DNA of 64,000 nt from G964020105 sp964020105 (GCA_964020105.1 OZ026535.1:744001-808000), one strand, 5' to 3'. Shown: positions 27,813-37,142, numbered from the stretch's first letter. Numbers and translations are program-made. Notes: a model not told the origin generated them from the letters alone.

Positions 27813-28613
27813 TTGCTAGATATTTTTGATAGGAATCTTCTTAAAAAAAGACTTAACTCTATCCCAGTGGATTCTTTAATTTATAATTTTTTGCTGGAAG
27901 AAATGGCTAAAAGAACCATTGAAAAACTTGAAGAAATCAAAACTAACTTCCCACTGGCTCTTGCTTTAGGATCAGGAGTTGGTGAGCTATATAAAGAACT
28001 TACTGATTATAACTCTAAAAAAATAAACACTCTAATTCAGACTGATTTCTCTATCAATTTCCTTAAGCATAATAATTTTCATAATAAAATAGTTGCAGAT
28101 GAAGAAAACTTACCCTTTAAAAGTGATGTATTTGATATCGTAATAAGTAATTTTTCTTTAGTTAGTATTAATCGCTTGCATGATACTTTTGCTACAATTT
28201 ATAGAATTCTCAAAACAAATGGTGCTACTATAATAAGCATACCTACTTTTGGTACACTAGAAAATTTATCTAACAGCTTGTTTGAAACAGAAATGACATT
28301 ATATAAAGGAGTATCTCCTAGAGTGCATCCATTTACTGACATCAAAACCATCGCTAACTTTATGCAAGAAGTAGGATTTAAGGAAATAACTGCGGATACT
28401 GATAAAATAGAAATTATGTACAAAAATTTTAGATCGATTTTTAAAGATCTAAAAAATTCTGGTAGAACTAACATCTTAACCAAAAGAGATAAAAGATTCC
28501 TTAAAAAAAACTTTCTTAATGAATTAGAAAAAAACTTCTCTTTGTATCAAGATCCTAATACAAAACATTATCCTGTTGTGGTATCATTTTGTAATATTGT
28601 AGCTTGGAAATAA
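27813..28613 (+). CDS. BioC/NDUFAF5-like SAM-dependent methyltransferase
   Basis: 266 residues from TTG 27813 (GAGG about 12 bp upstream). The start FDRNLLKKRLNSIP matches the F-D-R-x-L-x-x-x-R opening of alphaproteobacterial relatives of NDUFAF5; then LALALGSGVGELYKEL (SAM loop), DEENLPFKSDVFDIVISNFS and NDTFATIYRILKTNG-type helix (HDTFATIYRILKTNG). Relatives modify an NADH-dehydrogenase subunit or act in biotin synthesis; I cannot choose. Its stop is 5 bp before the preferred sfsA start. Confidence 0.75.
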   Translation: MLDIFDRNLLKKRLNSIPVDSLIYNFLLEEMAKRTIEKLEEIKTNFPLALALGSGVGELYKELTDYNSKKINTLIQTDFSINFLKHNNFHNKIVADEENLPFKSDVFDIVISNFSLVSINRLHDTFATIYRILKTNGATIISIPTFGTLENLSNSLFETEMTLYKGVSPRVHPFTDIKTIANFMQEVGFKEITADTDKIEIMYKNFRSIFKDLKNSGRTNILTKRDKRFLKKNFLNELEKNFSLYQDPNTKHYPVVVSFCNIVAWK

Positions 28614-28618
28614 AATTA

Positions 28619-29314
28619 ATGAAAAATTTACAACTATTTAAAGGAACTTTAGTTAAGCGTTATAAACGTTTTTTAGTGGATATTGTTCTAGAAAATAATG
28701 AAACTATTGTGGCTCACTGTCCCAATTCTGGCTCAATGATGGGGCTACTAAATACTGGCAATACTGTATATGTTTCTCTCAGTAATAATCCAGCGAACAA
28801 ACTGCTCTACAAACTAGAATTAATAGAAGACCATAATGGCATACTAGTTGGCATCAATACAATGCTTACCAATAAACTTGTTTATGAAGCTCTTTTATCA
28901 AAAAAAATCCCAGAGCTTGCACATTTTACTGCAATAAAACCAGAATATAAATATTTGAATTCCAGATTCGACTTTTTTTTAACCAATCAAAATGACGAAA
29001 AATGCTTCTTAGAAGTGAAAAATGTCACCTTAACAAGAACAGCTAAATTAGCTGAGTTTCCTGATGCTCAAACTGAACGTGGTGCCAAACATCTTAAGGA
29101 TCTAGCCAAGATAGCAACTGAAGGCATAATGGCTGTTAATCTATATGTTGTTCAAAGAGGTGATATTGAATATTTTAGTATTGCTAAAGATCTGGATCCG
29201 TTGTATCATGATTGTTTCATTATAGCTAAAGAATCAGGAGTGCTATTTTTATGTTACCTAGCTAATGTTTCTTTGACAGAAGTAGTACTGCAGCATAAGG
29301 TTGCAATAATTTAA
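28619..29314 (+). CDS. sfsA: SfsA family sugar fermentation stimulation protein
   Basis: 231 residues from ATG 28619; a TTG at 28604 would overlap the upstream gene and add five residues. Typical segments: GTLVKRYKRFLVDIVLENNE, VAHCPNSGSMMGLL, SRFDFFL, CFLEVKNVTL, FPDAQTERGAKHLKDL and VYVVQRGD-type NLYVVQRGDIEYF. It combines an OB-like part with a PD-(D/E)xK nuclease-like fold; the biochemical role is not established. Frequently next to map in alphaproteobacteria, as here. Confidence 0.93.
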   Translation: MKNLQLFKGTLVKRYKRFLVDIVLENNETIVAHCPNSGSMMGLLNTGNTVYVSLSNNPANKLLYKLELIEDHNGILVGINTMLTNKLVYEALLSKKIPELAHFTAIKPEYKYLNSRFDFFLTNQNDEKCFLEVKNVTLTRTAKLAEFPDAQTERGAKHLKDLAKIATEGIMAVNLYVVQRGDIEYFSIAKDLDPLYHDCFIIAKESGVLFLCYLANVSLTEVVLQHKVAII

Positions 29315-29324
29315 GAAATAAAAT

Positions 29325-30119
29325 ATGCCAAATTTTACCATAAAAAAATTCGAAAATAACGGCTTAGTTGATAATATCCCTATTTATAATCATAAAGCTT
29401 TTTTAGGTCTTAAAAAAGCCGGCAAACTAGCCTACGATACCATAGAATATATCAAAGATTTCATTAATATCGGCATAAGTACAGAGGAAATAGATCAACT
29501 TATTCATGCCTTCATTTTAAAAAATAATGCCTTCCCTGCTCCACTTAACTATAAGGGATATCCTAAATCTTGTTGCATATCACTTAATCATGAAATTTGT
29601 CATGGGATACCGAGTGCAAAAAAGTTAATTTCTGGTGACATTTTAAATGTGGACGTTACAGTTATTCTTGAGGGGTGGTACGGCGATACAAGTCGTATGT
29701 TTAGTGTTGGCAAAGTATCAGTACAAGCACAAAGATTAATGGCAACTACTTTACAGTGCCTAGAAGAATCTATAAAAATATTAAGACCTGGTACAAAATT
29801 AAATGATATAGGTAATAAAATTCAAGAGATAGCTCATTCTAACAATTTTTCTGTGGTTGAGGATTATTGTGGTCATGGTATTGGTCATGTTTTTCATCAG
29901 GATCCTAATGTTTTACACTATCGCAACTCTTCTGAAAGTATAACTTTGGAAGAAGGTATGGTATTCACCATTGAACCCATGATTAATATCGGTAAAAAAG
30001 AAACTAAATTATTACCTAATAATTGGACCGCTATAACTAAAGATTTCTCCTTGTCTGCACAATACGAACATACAGTTGGAATCACTAAAGACGGTGTTAT
30101 TATTTTCACATTACCTTAA
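29325..30119 (+). CDS. map: Type I methionine aminopeptidase
   Basis: 264 residues. Metal ligands are visible in LNVDVTVILEGWYGDTSRMF (two Asp), CGHGIGHVFHQDPNVLHY (His), VFTIEPMI (Glu) and SAQYEHTVGIT (Glu). Removes the initiator Met from new proteins and is essential. Ten bp after sfsA; part of a co-directional group to 32247. Confidence 0.96.
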   Translation: MPNFTIKKFENNGLVDNIPIYNHKAFLGLKKAGKLAYDTIEYIKDFINIGISTEEIDQLIHAFILKNNAFPAPLNYKGYPKSCCISLNHEICHGIPSAKKLISGDILNVDVTVILEGWYGDTSRMFSVGKVSVQAQRLMATTLQCLEESIKILRPGTKLNDIGNKIQEIAHSNNFSVVEDYCGHGIGHVFHQDPNVLHYRNSSESITLEEGMVFTIEPMINIGKKETKLLPNNWTAITKDFSLSAQYEHTVGITKDGVIIFTLP

Positions 30120-30145
30120 TTTTCCTACGGCTTAGAGAAAAGCAA

Positions 30146-30868
30146 ATGACAAAAAATAAAATAACTAAGGAAGATTTTATAGATACTATTGATATTAAGA
30201 TTGGTCACAGAAAAAGAGTAAAAACTCGCTTCCTTGAAAACTATAATCTTAATTCTTCTTATGATGACTATGAACTGCTGGAAATGCTATTGTTTCTAGC
30301 TATTCCAAGAAAAGATGTTAAACCTCTTGCAAAGCTATTACTATCTCGCTATGGCTCCTTAGGAAAAATATTAGCCTCCTCTAAGGAAAGCCTACTTAAG
30401 ACAGAAGGAGTAACAGAAAATATTATTTTTACTCTTATTCTTATGAAAGCTACAACAATACAACTATTAAGACGAAATCTAGAAGGCACTACTGTTATTA
30501 AAAATTGGGAAACTCTCCTTGATTACTGCTATGCTCACATAGTTGACCAATCTAAAGAGGTTATAAAAATACTATATCTGAATACTAGAAATGTCCTAAT
30601 TAAGGATGAAATTATTCAAGAAGGCACACTGGATATTATTAATATTCATCCAAGAGAAATAATCCGTCGTTGTTTGGATATTGCTGCAAAATCGATTATT
30701 ATAGTACACAATCATCCAAGTGGCAATCCTGATCCTTCTGAGGAAGATATAAAACTAACAACATATTTAGTAAAAAATCTACATACAGCTAATATATCTC
30801 TTTATGACCATATTATAGTTGGCAGAGGCGGTATAATATCTTTTAAAAGCTTAGGCTTACTATCATAA
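30146..30868 (+). CDS. radC: RadC/UPF0758 JAMM-domain protein
   Basis: 240 residues: an N-terminal helix-hairpin-helix-like part (LEMLLFLAIPRKDVKPLAK) and a C-terminal JAB/MPN domain with IIIVHNHPSGNPDPSEEDI, giving the HxH...D zinc set. The cellular role is uncertain despite the radC name. 26 bp after map. Confidence 0.9.
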   Translation: MTKNKITKEDFIDTIDIKIGHRKRVKTRFLENYNLNSSYDDYELLEMLLFLAIPRKDVKPLAKLLLSRYGSLGKILASSKESLLKTEGVTENIIFTLILMKATTIQLLRRNLEGTTVIKNWETLLDYCYAHIVDQSKEVIKILYLNTRNVLIKDEIIQEGTLDIINIHPREIIRRCLDIAAKSIIIVHNHPSGNPDPSEEDIKLTTYLVKNLHTANISLYDHIIVGRGGIISFKSLGLLS

Positions 30869-30871
30869 TTT

Positions 30872-30889
30872 TGATAATTTAAATTATCA
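30872..30889. promoter_or_regulatory. 18-bp perfect palindrome before the BolA-Grx gene
   Basis: The sequence tgataatttaaattatca is a perfect inverted repeat 45 bp before the TTG start of the BolA-glutaredoxin gene. The half-site TGATAAT resembles the half-site of Fur boxes, though the spacing (7-4-7) differs from the classic form. An operator role is inference; AT-rich DNA can produce such a palindrome by chance. Confidence 0.35.
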
Positions 30890-30934
30890 TGCTAGAATTA
30901 ACAACCTCGTTTTGTGCAAAATGGAGAAAATAAA

Positions 30935-31576
30935 TTGACTATTAATATTAAAGAAATAACAAGAATGCTTGAAAATACATTCTTAGAAGGAAAAGTATCA
31001 GTAACAGATCCCAGCGGTGATGGCTATCATCTTGAGGCCACAGTGATTTATGACGGTTTTTCAGGGAAAACTCCTATTCAAAGGCATAAGATGGTATATG
31101 ACGCCCTTGGTAATATTGTTGGTAATGAACTGCACGCTCTTGCTTTGAATACCTATACTAATAAAGAATTAGAAGGTCACAAGGCTGATTATATTAGCCA
31201 ATCAGATAGTACTCCAAAAAAATTTGATGATGAAATGTTAGAAAAAATTGATAACGTTATAAAAAATAATGATGTTGTACTGTTTATGAAAGGTACTAAG
31301 GTCTCACCTATGTGTGGCTTTTCTGCTACTACTGTTCATATACTTAGTGTTTTAGAAATTAATTTCCTTGATATTGACGTAATGGCCGATTACAAAATTA
31401 GAGATAAAATTAAAATTTACTCAAACTGGCCGACCATACCACAGTTATATATTAAAGGCGTATTTGTTGGAGGATGTGATATATTAAAAGAGATGTATTT
31501 GAATAAAGAATTGTTTACTTTATTAAAAACTCTTAAGATAGATTTTAAAGAAGTTATTCCAGAGTCTGCAAAGTAA
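30935..31576 (+). CDS. BolA-monothiol glutaredoxin (Grx4) fusion protein
   Basis: 213 residues from TTG 30935, supported by GGAG 8 bp upstream; a GTG at 30914 is the alternative. Residues 1-78 are a BolA domain (GYHLEATVIYDGFSGKTPIQ, RHKMVYDALGNIVGNELHAL; likely cluster ligand His51 or His67). A 20-residue polar linker leads to a CGFS glutaredoxin (99-200): VVLFMKGTKVSPMCGFS with Cys127, SNWPTIPQLYIKGVFVGGCD. Separate BolA and Grx4 proteins are known to share a [2Fe-2S] cluster, so this gene tethers partners at 1:1. The frame is continuous with no stop or shift. Its stop overlaps the next ATG by 1 bp. Confidence 0.9.
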   Translation: MTINIKEITRMLENTFLEGKVSVTDPSGDGYHLEATVIYDGFSGKTPIQRHKMVYDALGNIVGNELHALALNTYTNKELEGHKADYISQSDSTPKKFDDEMLEKIDNVIKNNDVVLFMKGTKVSPMCGFSATTVHILSVLEINFLDIDVMADYKIRDKIKIYSNWPTIPQLYIKGVFVGGCDILKEMYLNKELFTLLKTLKIDFKEVIPESAK

Positions 31577-32247
31577 TGGAAAAAATTAATTTTTCTTTGG
31601 ATTGTTTACTTTATAAAAAACCAAATACTACATCTCTTAAAAGAGTTTTAATTCTTCTCCATGGATATGGCTCGGGTGCTGAAGATTTAATCTCTTTAGT
31701 GCAGTTTTTTCAACAATTAGAAGATACTCTATTTATTGCAGCGGAAGCTCCTGAGCCTTGTCCTATTGGGCTTGGGAAACAATGGTTTCCCTTGAATATT
31801 AAAGAAGTAAATAATATAATTGAAATTGAAACACCCCTTATCTCTGATATTGATATTGCTTCTAAAAAAATCATACAGCTAATTGATGAAATTGAAAAAG
31901 CCTATAATATATCATCAAATAGTATAGGGCTTTTTGGATTCTCTCAGGGAGGAATTCTGTCCTTATACACTGCACTGCATACTAAAAAATCACTTTGGGC
32001 GGTTGTTGCTCATAGTGGTGCTTATTATATTAGTAATCATGAAAATACTAACAATGTGCAAAATATCCTTCTCTTACACGGAGATATGGATAATATACTA
32101 CCAATAAAACATTTAAGACAAACTGAAGATTATTTAGATTCACTAAGTATAGCCTATGAAAGCCATATTGAACAATCTTTAGAACATTCGGTTAATATAA
32201 ATACCATAGCAATAACAGAAAATTTTTTAAGAAAACATCAATCTTAA
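31576..32247 (+). CDS. Phospholipase/carboxylesterase family alpha/beta hydrolase
   Basis: 223 residues with VLILLHGYGSGAEDLISL (oxyanion region), nucleophile elbow GFSQGG (about 116-121), and Asp in LLLHGDMDNILPI with His in SLEHSVN completing the triad. Related to YpfH and acyl-protein thioesterases; substrate unknown. Start ATG overlaps the stop of the BolA-Grx gene (taATG), indicating translational coupling. Confidence 0.85.
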   Translation: MEKINFSLDCLLYKKPNTTSLKRVLILLHGYGSGAEDLISLVQFFQQLEDTLFIAAEAPEPCPIGLGKQWFPLNIKEVNNIIEIETPLISDIDIASKKIIQLIDEIEKAYNISSNSIGLFGFSQGGILSLYTALHTKKSLWAVVAHSGAYYISNHENTNNVQNILLLHGDMDNILPIKHLRQTEDYLDSLSIAYESHIEQSLEHSVNINTIAITENFLRKHQS

Positions 32248-32678
32248 AAGCATAATTTCTCAGCTAAGTGGCTATAAAATCCCACTTATTATATGCATAT
32301 AGTATTCCTTGTAGTTGTTATATTTAGAAAATACCCTGCAGTGTATAGCTGTGTGTCTAATTTTTAACATCCCTAAGCTTTGCTTTATCCCCTGCAATAA
32401 ACATGCATAAAAATTTATTCCCAAATACTACGCTACCTACAAATAAAAACTACAAGTGTATGATTTTCTCACTGGATTCGTTAATGAAAAATAGCTTTTA
32501 TTATGAATTTAAAATTGAATTATTTAGTTAACAATAAACTTATCTCTAACTCCCAGCTTGAAAAAATAACCATTGTGTTAATTATTCCTGACACATAGAT
32601 TATTATAAGATAGTAATAGTACAAAAAGAAAGTGGGAGCAAAAAATGCTCCCACTTATTCAAAACAATAACCGATATT
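32248..32678. other. Intergenic region, weak hairpin only
   Basis: About 430 bp with no supported gene. A 7-bp stem (taagtgg/ccactta, 32265-32288) just after the hydrolase stop may be a weak terminator without a clear T-run. The strong csp terminator lies at the right end. Confidence 0.5.
32631..32655 (-). terminator. Terminator of the cold-shock gene
   Basis: Perfect 10-bp stem agtgggagca/tgctcccact around a 5-nt loop; on the minus strand it is followed by TTCTTTTTG. It lies 24 bp after the csp stop. Confidence 0.85.
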
Positions 32679-32885
32679 CTAGTTAATTATCTTAAGATTA
32701 ACAGCGGACTTTCTAGCACCATTAGTTTCAATATCAAACTCTATAGCTTGATCTTCTTTTAAATTCCTTAATCCAGCTGCTGAAAGTGCGGAAATATGCA
32801 CGAAAATATCTTGATCTGAATTATCAGGCTTTATAAAACCAAAACCTTTGGTGGTATTAAACCACTTAACTTTACCTCTTTCCAT
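32679..32885 (-). CDS. CspA-type cold-shock protein
   Basis: 68 residues: RGKVKWFNTTKGFGFIKPDN includes RNP1 KGFGFIKP, and DIFVHIS is RNP2. A single-stranded RNA/DNA chaperone. I start at ATG 32885 because the fold begins there; the longer open frame to 32951 would add 22 unrelated residues. The long AT-rich leader is usual for csp mRNAs. Confidence 0.93.
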   Translation of the reverse strand: MERGKVKWFNTTKGFGFIKPDNSDQDIFVHISALSAAGLRNLKEDQAIEFDIETNGARKSAVNLKIIN

Positions 32886-33084
32886 ATTTAATATAACCTT
32901 TTGTAGTTTCTTAATTGTGAGCAGAAGAATCTGAATTCCCCAATTCCTCACTTAACATAATTACATATTATTTGTAAGTTGTAAACAAATTATTAAAAAT
33001 AAATATAACTACACTACACTTTGTAGCTGTTTATATTGAATTTATATGGCTCTTATCATTTTTATTAAACTATTGCTTGTGTTA

Positions 33085-33513
33085 TTATTGTTGCTCAAAA
33101 ATAAGAATCAGATCTTTATTGGCATTATAAAATGTTAATTGTTTATTATTTTCAATAATGTATTTAGCTGCATGTAATTGTTCTAAAAATTCATGTTCTA
33201 ATAATGATTTTTCCTCACAATATTTTTTAGTAACTATGATATTGCTAAATGTGATTAAATTTTGATCAACCTTATAAGTACCATTAAAATTATTACAAGA
33301 TCCATTGCCATATACTGAACCTGTCTTTTTGCTGAACAAATTTGCATCAAAAATAATATATATATCATTAAAGTACTCATATGTGGATTCTGCAAGAGAA
33401 ATATTTCCTTGCAAAACACTCAGTCGCCAAGTATAGCTTACAAATGCATACTTAGACATACATGCAGTAATCCCAACAAGAATAAAAATTAACAATATCA
33501 ATAATTTATACAT
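33085..33513 (-). CDS. META-domain lipoprotein (HslJ-like)
   Basis: 142 residues with a lipoprotein signal (LLILLIFILVGITAC, lipobox Cys18). The mature part has the META core: a WRL strand, YIIFDANLFSKKTGSVYGNG, SCNNFNGTYKVDQNLITF, and KYCEEKSLLEHEFLEQL (relatives read MAC/KYC then E-x-x-F-x-x-L). META/HslJ proteins are small envelope proteins tied to heat-shock or drug tolerance, with no defined mechanism. Confidence 0.75.
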   Translation of the reverse strand: MYKLLILLIFILVGITACMSKYAFVSYTWRLSVLQGNISLAESTYEYFNDIYIIFDANLFSKKTGSVYGNGSCNNFNGTYKVDQNLITFSNIIVTKKYCEEKSLLEHEFLEQLHAAKYIIENNKQLTFYNANKDLILIFEQQ

Positions 33514-33609
33514 AATACTCTCCTAATTCAGGCTAATTATAATTGATTAGACAATAAAAAAAAACTAATTTAAACTAGTAATCAGCAATCCATTTTTTGA
33601 AGGTATGGA

Positions 33610-34548
33610 ATGATAAATTTTTATAAATATGATACTGACTCAAATTTTGTGTTAGTAAATAATTACGAGAAAGGCTGTATAATAGTACTAGAGGAACCCA
33701 CTGAACAAGAGTTAAAAATAATTGCAGCCGCCGCTGATATGCCAATAGCCTACGTTGATACAATTCTTTATAAAAATGAAAGATCAAGGATTGATATAAG
33801 AGAAAACTATATTTTTTGTGTTATAAATACACCAACAAAAATTAGTGACACCGTAGTTAACTCTACTGCCATAGGGATTCTAATTACTAAAGATACTTTT
33901 ATTATTATCTCTCCCAAGATGGTAAATTGTACTAAATATCTACAGAGTATGCAAACATTTGATACAAAAATTGATAATTTATTATCCCTAAAATACGAAA
34001 TTGCACGCTCATTTGTTGAAAGTATAAAATCAATAATTGATAAATTTCAACTTTTAGAGCAAGATCTAATTGCAACCACAAATAATGAAGATGTTATAAA
34101 AATAATGGATCTGCAAAAAAGCTTAACCTTTCTTACAACCTCCATATATTCCAACGATTTGGTAATTGCTAGGATCTTAAAACTAAAAGATAAAGAGGTT
34201 AAAAATAATTTTGCCGATTTTGCAATAATTGATGAAGAATTAATAGATGATGTTTATACTGAAAATAAACAAGCAATAGAAATGGTGGATACTTATTCAA
34301 AAATCATCAGTAATATGATGGAAACAATCAATTCTATGATTACGAATAATCAAAATAAATTTTTGAAACTCTTAGCAAATCTAACTATCTTGTTAATGAT
34401 ACCAACAATAATAGCTAGCTTCTGGGGTATGAACGTTACAGTTCCTCTGCAAGAAGATCCAAGAGCATTTGTAATTATCATAATATCATCGGTGGCTATC
34501 AGTTTATTAATTTTAATAATAATGCTGAAAAAAAAGCTACTTAACTGA
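33610..34548 (+). CDS. CorA family divalent cation transporter
   Basis: 312 residues: cytosolic alpha/beta domain (1-235), a long helix, then two C-terminal membrane spans with the GMN signature in ASFWGMNVTVPL (about 272-283) followed by the EDPRAFV loop and a second span ending KKKLLN. Moves Mg2+ (or Co2+/Ni2+). Closer to the shorter CorA group than to E. coli CorA. Overlaps the convergent HAD gene by 8 bp at the 3' ends. Confidence 0.88.
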   Translation: MINFYKYDTDSNFVLVNNYEKGCIIVLEEPTEQELKIIAAAADMPIAYVDTILYKNERSRIDIRENYIFCVINTPTKISDTVVNSTAIGILITKDTFIIISPKMVNCTKYLQSMQTFDTKIDNLLSLKYEIARSFVESIKSIIDKFQLLEQDLIATTNNEDVIKIMDLQKSLTFLTTSIYSNDLVIARILKLKDKEVKNNFADFAIIDEELIDDVYTENKQAIEMVDTYSKIISNMMETINSMITNNQNKFLKLLANLTILLMIPTIIASFWGMNVTVPLQEDPRAFVIIIISSVAISLLILIIMLKKKLLN

Positions 34549-35317
34549 AGCTCTCTATTACTTGTCCAACATTATCAACCACGTTTTTAGCCTGTTGTTT
34601 AACTGCAATTGGAGCACCTGACATAACGAATGAATTTTCATGATATTTATTAAACATGGAAACATCATTATAACTATCCCCTGCAACTATTATGGATCTG
34701 TTATCTAGCTTATATTTTTGTTGCAAAAATTCTATAGCAGTTCCCTTAGAGGCTCCAAGAGGTAGAACTTCCATACATCCAGGAGAAGTTTCAATAGCAT
34801 AAGCATATTCAGGAAACATGATATTAATTTTTTTTTGTGCTTCTGCAAGGATTTTATAATCATCAGAAAGAATAAGAAATAAAGTGCAATCTAAATTTAC
34901 TATCTTCTGTATAATATTTTTATCAATAATTACCGGTGCAGTGAATTCATAATTATGAGATATTTTTCTCTCAGAATTAGAATATCTATCATCAACCGTA
35001 GTAACCTCAATGGTAACACCTTTTATAGCGTATAAATAGTCAACTAACTGAGGAATTATATTTTTTGATAATACCTTAGAATAAACAGTTTTATTCTCTC
35101 TATTTTTAATTACAGCACCATTTTGCGAGATTCTATAGTCAGCATATATGGAAATTTTTTCTTCTAAAAGCTTAATATCAGCGTCAACCCGACCAGTGGC
35201 GTAGTAAAACTTATTACCCTTACTAACAAACTCTTTTATCTTGGCAATAGTAGACGGACTTACACTATGATTCTGCAATAAAGTACCATCAACATCAGAA
35301 AAAAAATGCCTCATCAT
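34541..35317 (-). CDS. Cof-type HAD hydrolase
   Basis: 258 residues from the ATG at 35317 (a GTG at 35332 is possible). HAD motifs: FFSDVDGTLL (nucleophile Asp), YATGR, and GDSYNDVSMF (motif IV) preceded by LGASKGTAIEFL (motif III Lys). The C2-type cap between motifs II and III marks the Cof subfamily of sugar or nucleotide phosphatases. Substrate unknown. Confidence 0.87.
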   Translation of the reverse strand: MMRHFFSDVDGTLLQNHSVSPSTIAKIKEFVSKGNKFYYATGRVDADIKLLEEKISIYADYRISQNGAVIKNRENKTVYSKVLSKNIIPQLVDYLYAIKGVTIEVTTVDDRYSNSERKISHNYEFTAPVIIDKNIIQKIVNLDCTLFLILSDDYKILAEAQKKINIMFPEYAYAIETSPGCMEVLPLGASKGTAIEFLQQKYKLDNRSIIVAGDSYNDVSMFNKYHENSFVMSGAPIAVKQQAKNVVDNVGQVIESFS

Positions 35318-35405
35318 ATTTCTCAACCCCACATTTTACATTAAGTATTTCACTTAAATAAAATACTCTATTTTTCAGTAGTAGTACATATAAAACAAAT
35401 TTAGC

Positions 35406-36554
35406 TTAATCTATATAAATATCTTTTAAAGGAGTAAATCCATTAAAAGCAACTGTAGAGTAAGTAGTAGTATAAGCACCTGTTGCCAATATATAAATAT
35501 AATCACCTATTTGCAAACTAAGAGGCATTTGATATTTATACTCTTTGTACATAATATCAATACCATCACAAGTTGGTCCAGCCAAATTAACAGGTCCTAT
35601 ATTTTTATCAGAATCCCTACTAGTAAACATTTTATATTTTATAGATTCTGCAAGAGTTTCAGCTAATCCACCATATAATCCAACATCCAAATAAACCCAT
35701 CTTAAATCTGCATCACAAGCTTTCTTAGATACTAAAACCACCTCGGTTTTCATCACGCCAGCGTCAGCTACTAAAAATCTACCTGGCTCAGCCAATAGCA
35801 TAAGATTATGTTCACCAAAATTTTTATTTAAAGAATCCTCAATTGCATTGGCATAATCTAACAAATCACGGCTTCCAGTAACGTAACCCTCTGCAGGATA
35901 ACCTCCACCTAAGTTAATCATTTGTAGAGTTATGCCATGCTTTTCTTGTAGATTATTATAAATATATGCACAATTAGTAATGGCTCTATCCCATGCTCCT
36001 AGATCTATCTGCTGTGAACCAACATGAAAAGATAAGCCAAAAGGTATAAGATTAAGCTTTTTAGCTTGTAATAAAAGATCTTCTGCCATCTCAAGGGAAC
36101 AACCAAATTTTGCCGATAATGGCCAAAGTGCATTATCATTACTCACAAGGATTCTACAATATACTTTAGAACCTGGGGCATTGATTGCAATTGATTGCAA
36201 ATCCTCAATACTATCATAAGCAAATAGATTTACACCCTTGGCAAAAGCTTTTTTAACTAGATAAGGTTTTTTAATTGTACTACCCCAAGAAATCTTTGAT
36301 GGGTTGATTCCTAAAGACAAACATAACTCTACTTCCTCTATAGAGGCAACGTCAAAATTACTTCCCAAATCTCTTAGTGTAGCTAGCACTGGCTTAGCAG
36401 GATTGCATTTCACTGCATAAAAAATATCAACTTTGGGGAATCTTAGCTTAAATTCACTGTATTTAGCACGCAAGATTTCCAAATCAAAAACCACGCACGG
36501 AGTTTCCAAATTAGGATTGTTTTTAAAATATTCCTGTAATTTTAAAGAAATCAT
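35406..36554 (-). CDS. Fold III PLP decarboxylase, probable ornithine decarboxylase
   Basis: 382 residues: PLP lysine in DIFYAVKCNPAKPVLATL (about Lys49), SFHVGSQ, MINLGGGYPAEG, AEPGRFLVADAG for PLP phosphate, and the catalytic cysteine and substrate Asp in GPTCDGIDIM, then GDYIYILATGAYT. This active-site pattern fits eukaryotic-type ornithine decarboxylases and alphaproteobacterial lysine/ornithine forms, distinct from SpeA and LysA. It makes putrescine (or cadaverine). No other polyamine gene is in the window. Confidence 0.87.
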   Translation of the reverse strand: MISLKLQEYFKNNPNLETPCVVFDLEILRAKYSEFKLRFPKVDIFYAVKCNPAKPVLATLRDLGSNFDVASIEEVELCLSLGINPSKISWGSTIKKPYLVKKAFAKGVNLFAYDSIEDLQSIAINAPGSKVYCRILVSNDNALWPLSAKFGCSLEMAEDLLLQAKKLNLIPFGLSFHVGSQQIDLGAWDRAITNCAYIYNNLQEKHGITLQMINLGGGYPAEGYVTGSRDLLDYANAIEDSLNKNFGEHNLMLLAEPGRFLVADAGVMKTEVVLVSKKACDADLRWVYLDVGLYGGLAETLAESIKYKMFTSRDSDKNIGPVNLAGPTCDGIDIMYKEYKYQMPLSLQIGDYIYILATGAYTTTYSTVAFNGFTPLKDIYID

Positions 36555-36707
36555 TAAGAGTCACCTGTTTGTAAAAGATAAATAATCAAAATTAATTATA
36601 AAAAACAAGAGTAATATATATTGATTGAAATTGTTGTCAAGATTTATTTCAATAATAACAATATTTGCTTATAATTGAATATGTGCAAGATTTCATAAGG
36701 ATAAGCT

Positions 36708-37142
36708 ATGTCAAAAAATATTCTGATAATTAATGGAGCAAATCTTAATTTACTAGGAAGTAGAGAACCAGCAATTTATGGCAAGCTCACTTTAGAAGAT
36801 ATCCATAATTTATGCAAAGAAAGAGGAAAAAAGTACGGAGCTAATATAGATTGTGTACAAAGTAATTCAGAAGGAGAAATTATAAATACAATACACAATG
36901 CCAAACAAAACAATGTAGATGCTATAATTATCAATGCCGGAGCCTATTCCCATACTTCAATTGCTATTATGGATGCACTTTTAGCAGTTAAAATAGATAC
37001 AATAGAAGTACATCTTTCTAATATCCATACACGAGAAGATTTTAGAAGTAGCTCTTACATAGCAAAAGCTGCAAAAGGAGTTATTACAGGACTGAAAGAG
37101 TTTGGCTATCTTTTTGCAATAGATTATATTTGTAATAATTAA
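36708..37142 (+). CDS. aroQ: Type II 3-dehydroquinate dehydratase
   Basis: 144 residues: IINGANLNLLGSREPAIYG (with active-site Tyr), QSNSEGEIINTIHNA, INAGAYSHTSIAIMDAL (with His) and IEVHLSNIHTREDFRSSSYI. Third step of the shikimate pathway. It sits just before accB-accC, the standard alphaproteobacterial order. All catalytic residues appear intact. Confidence 0.95.
   Translation: MSKNILIINGANLNLLGSREPAIYGKLTLEDIHNLCKERGKKYGANIDCVQSNSEGEIINTIHNAKQNNVDAIIINAGAYSHTSIAIMDALLAVKIDTIEVHLSNIHTREDFRSSSYIAKAAKGVITGLKEFGYLFAIDYICNN

Noticed and set aside
36555..36707. Search for a strong promoter or riboswitch before aroQ and the decarboxylase
   Set aside because: Only AT-rich sequence; no convincing -35/-10 pair or aptamer-like structure could be defended by eye.
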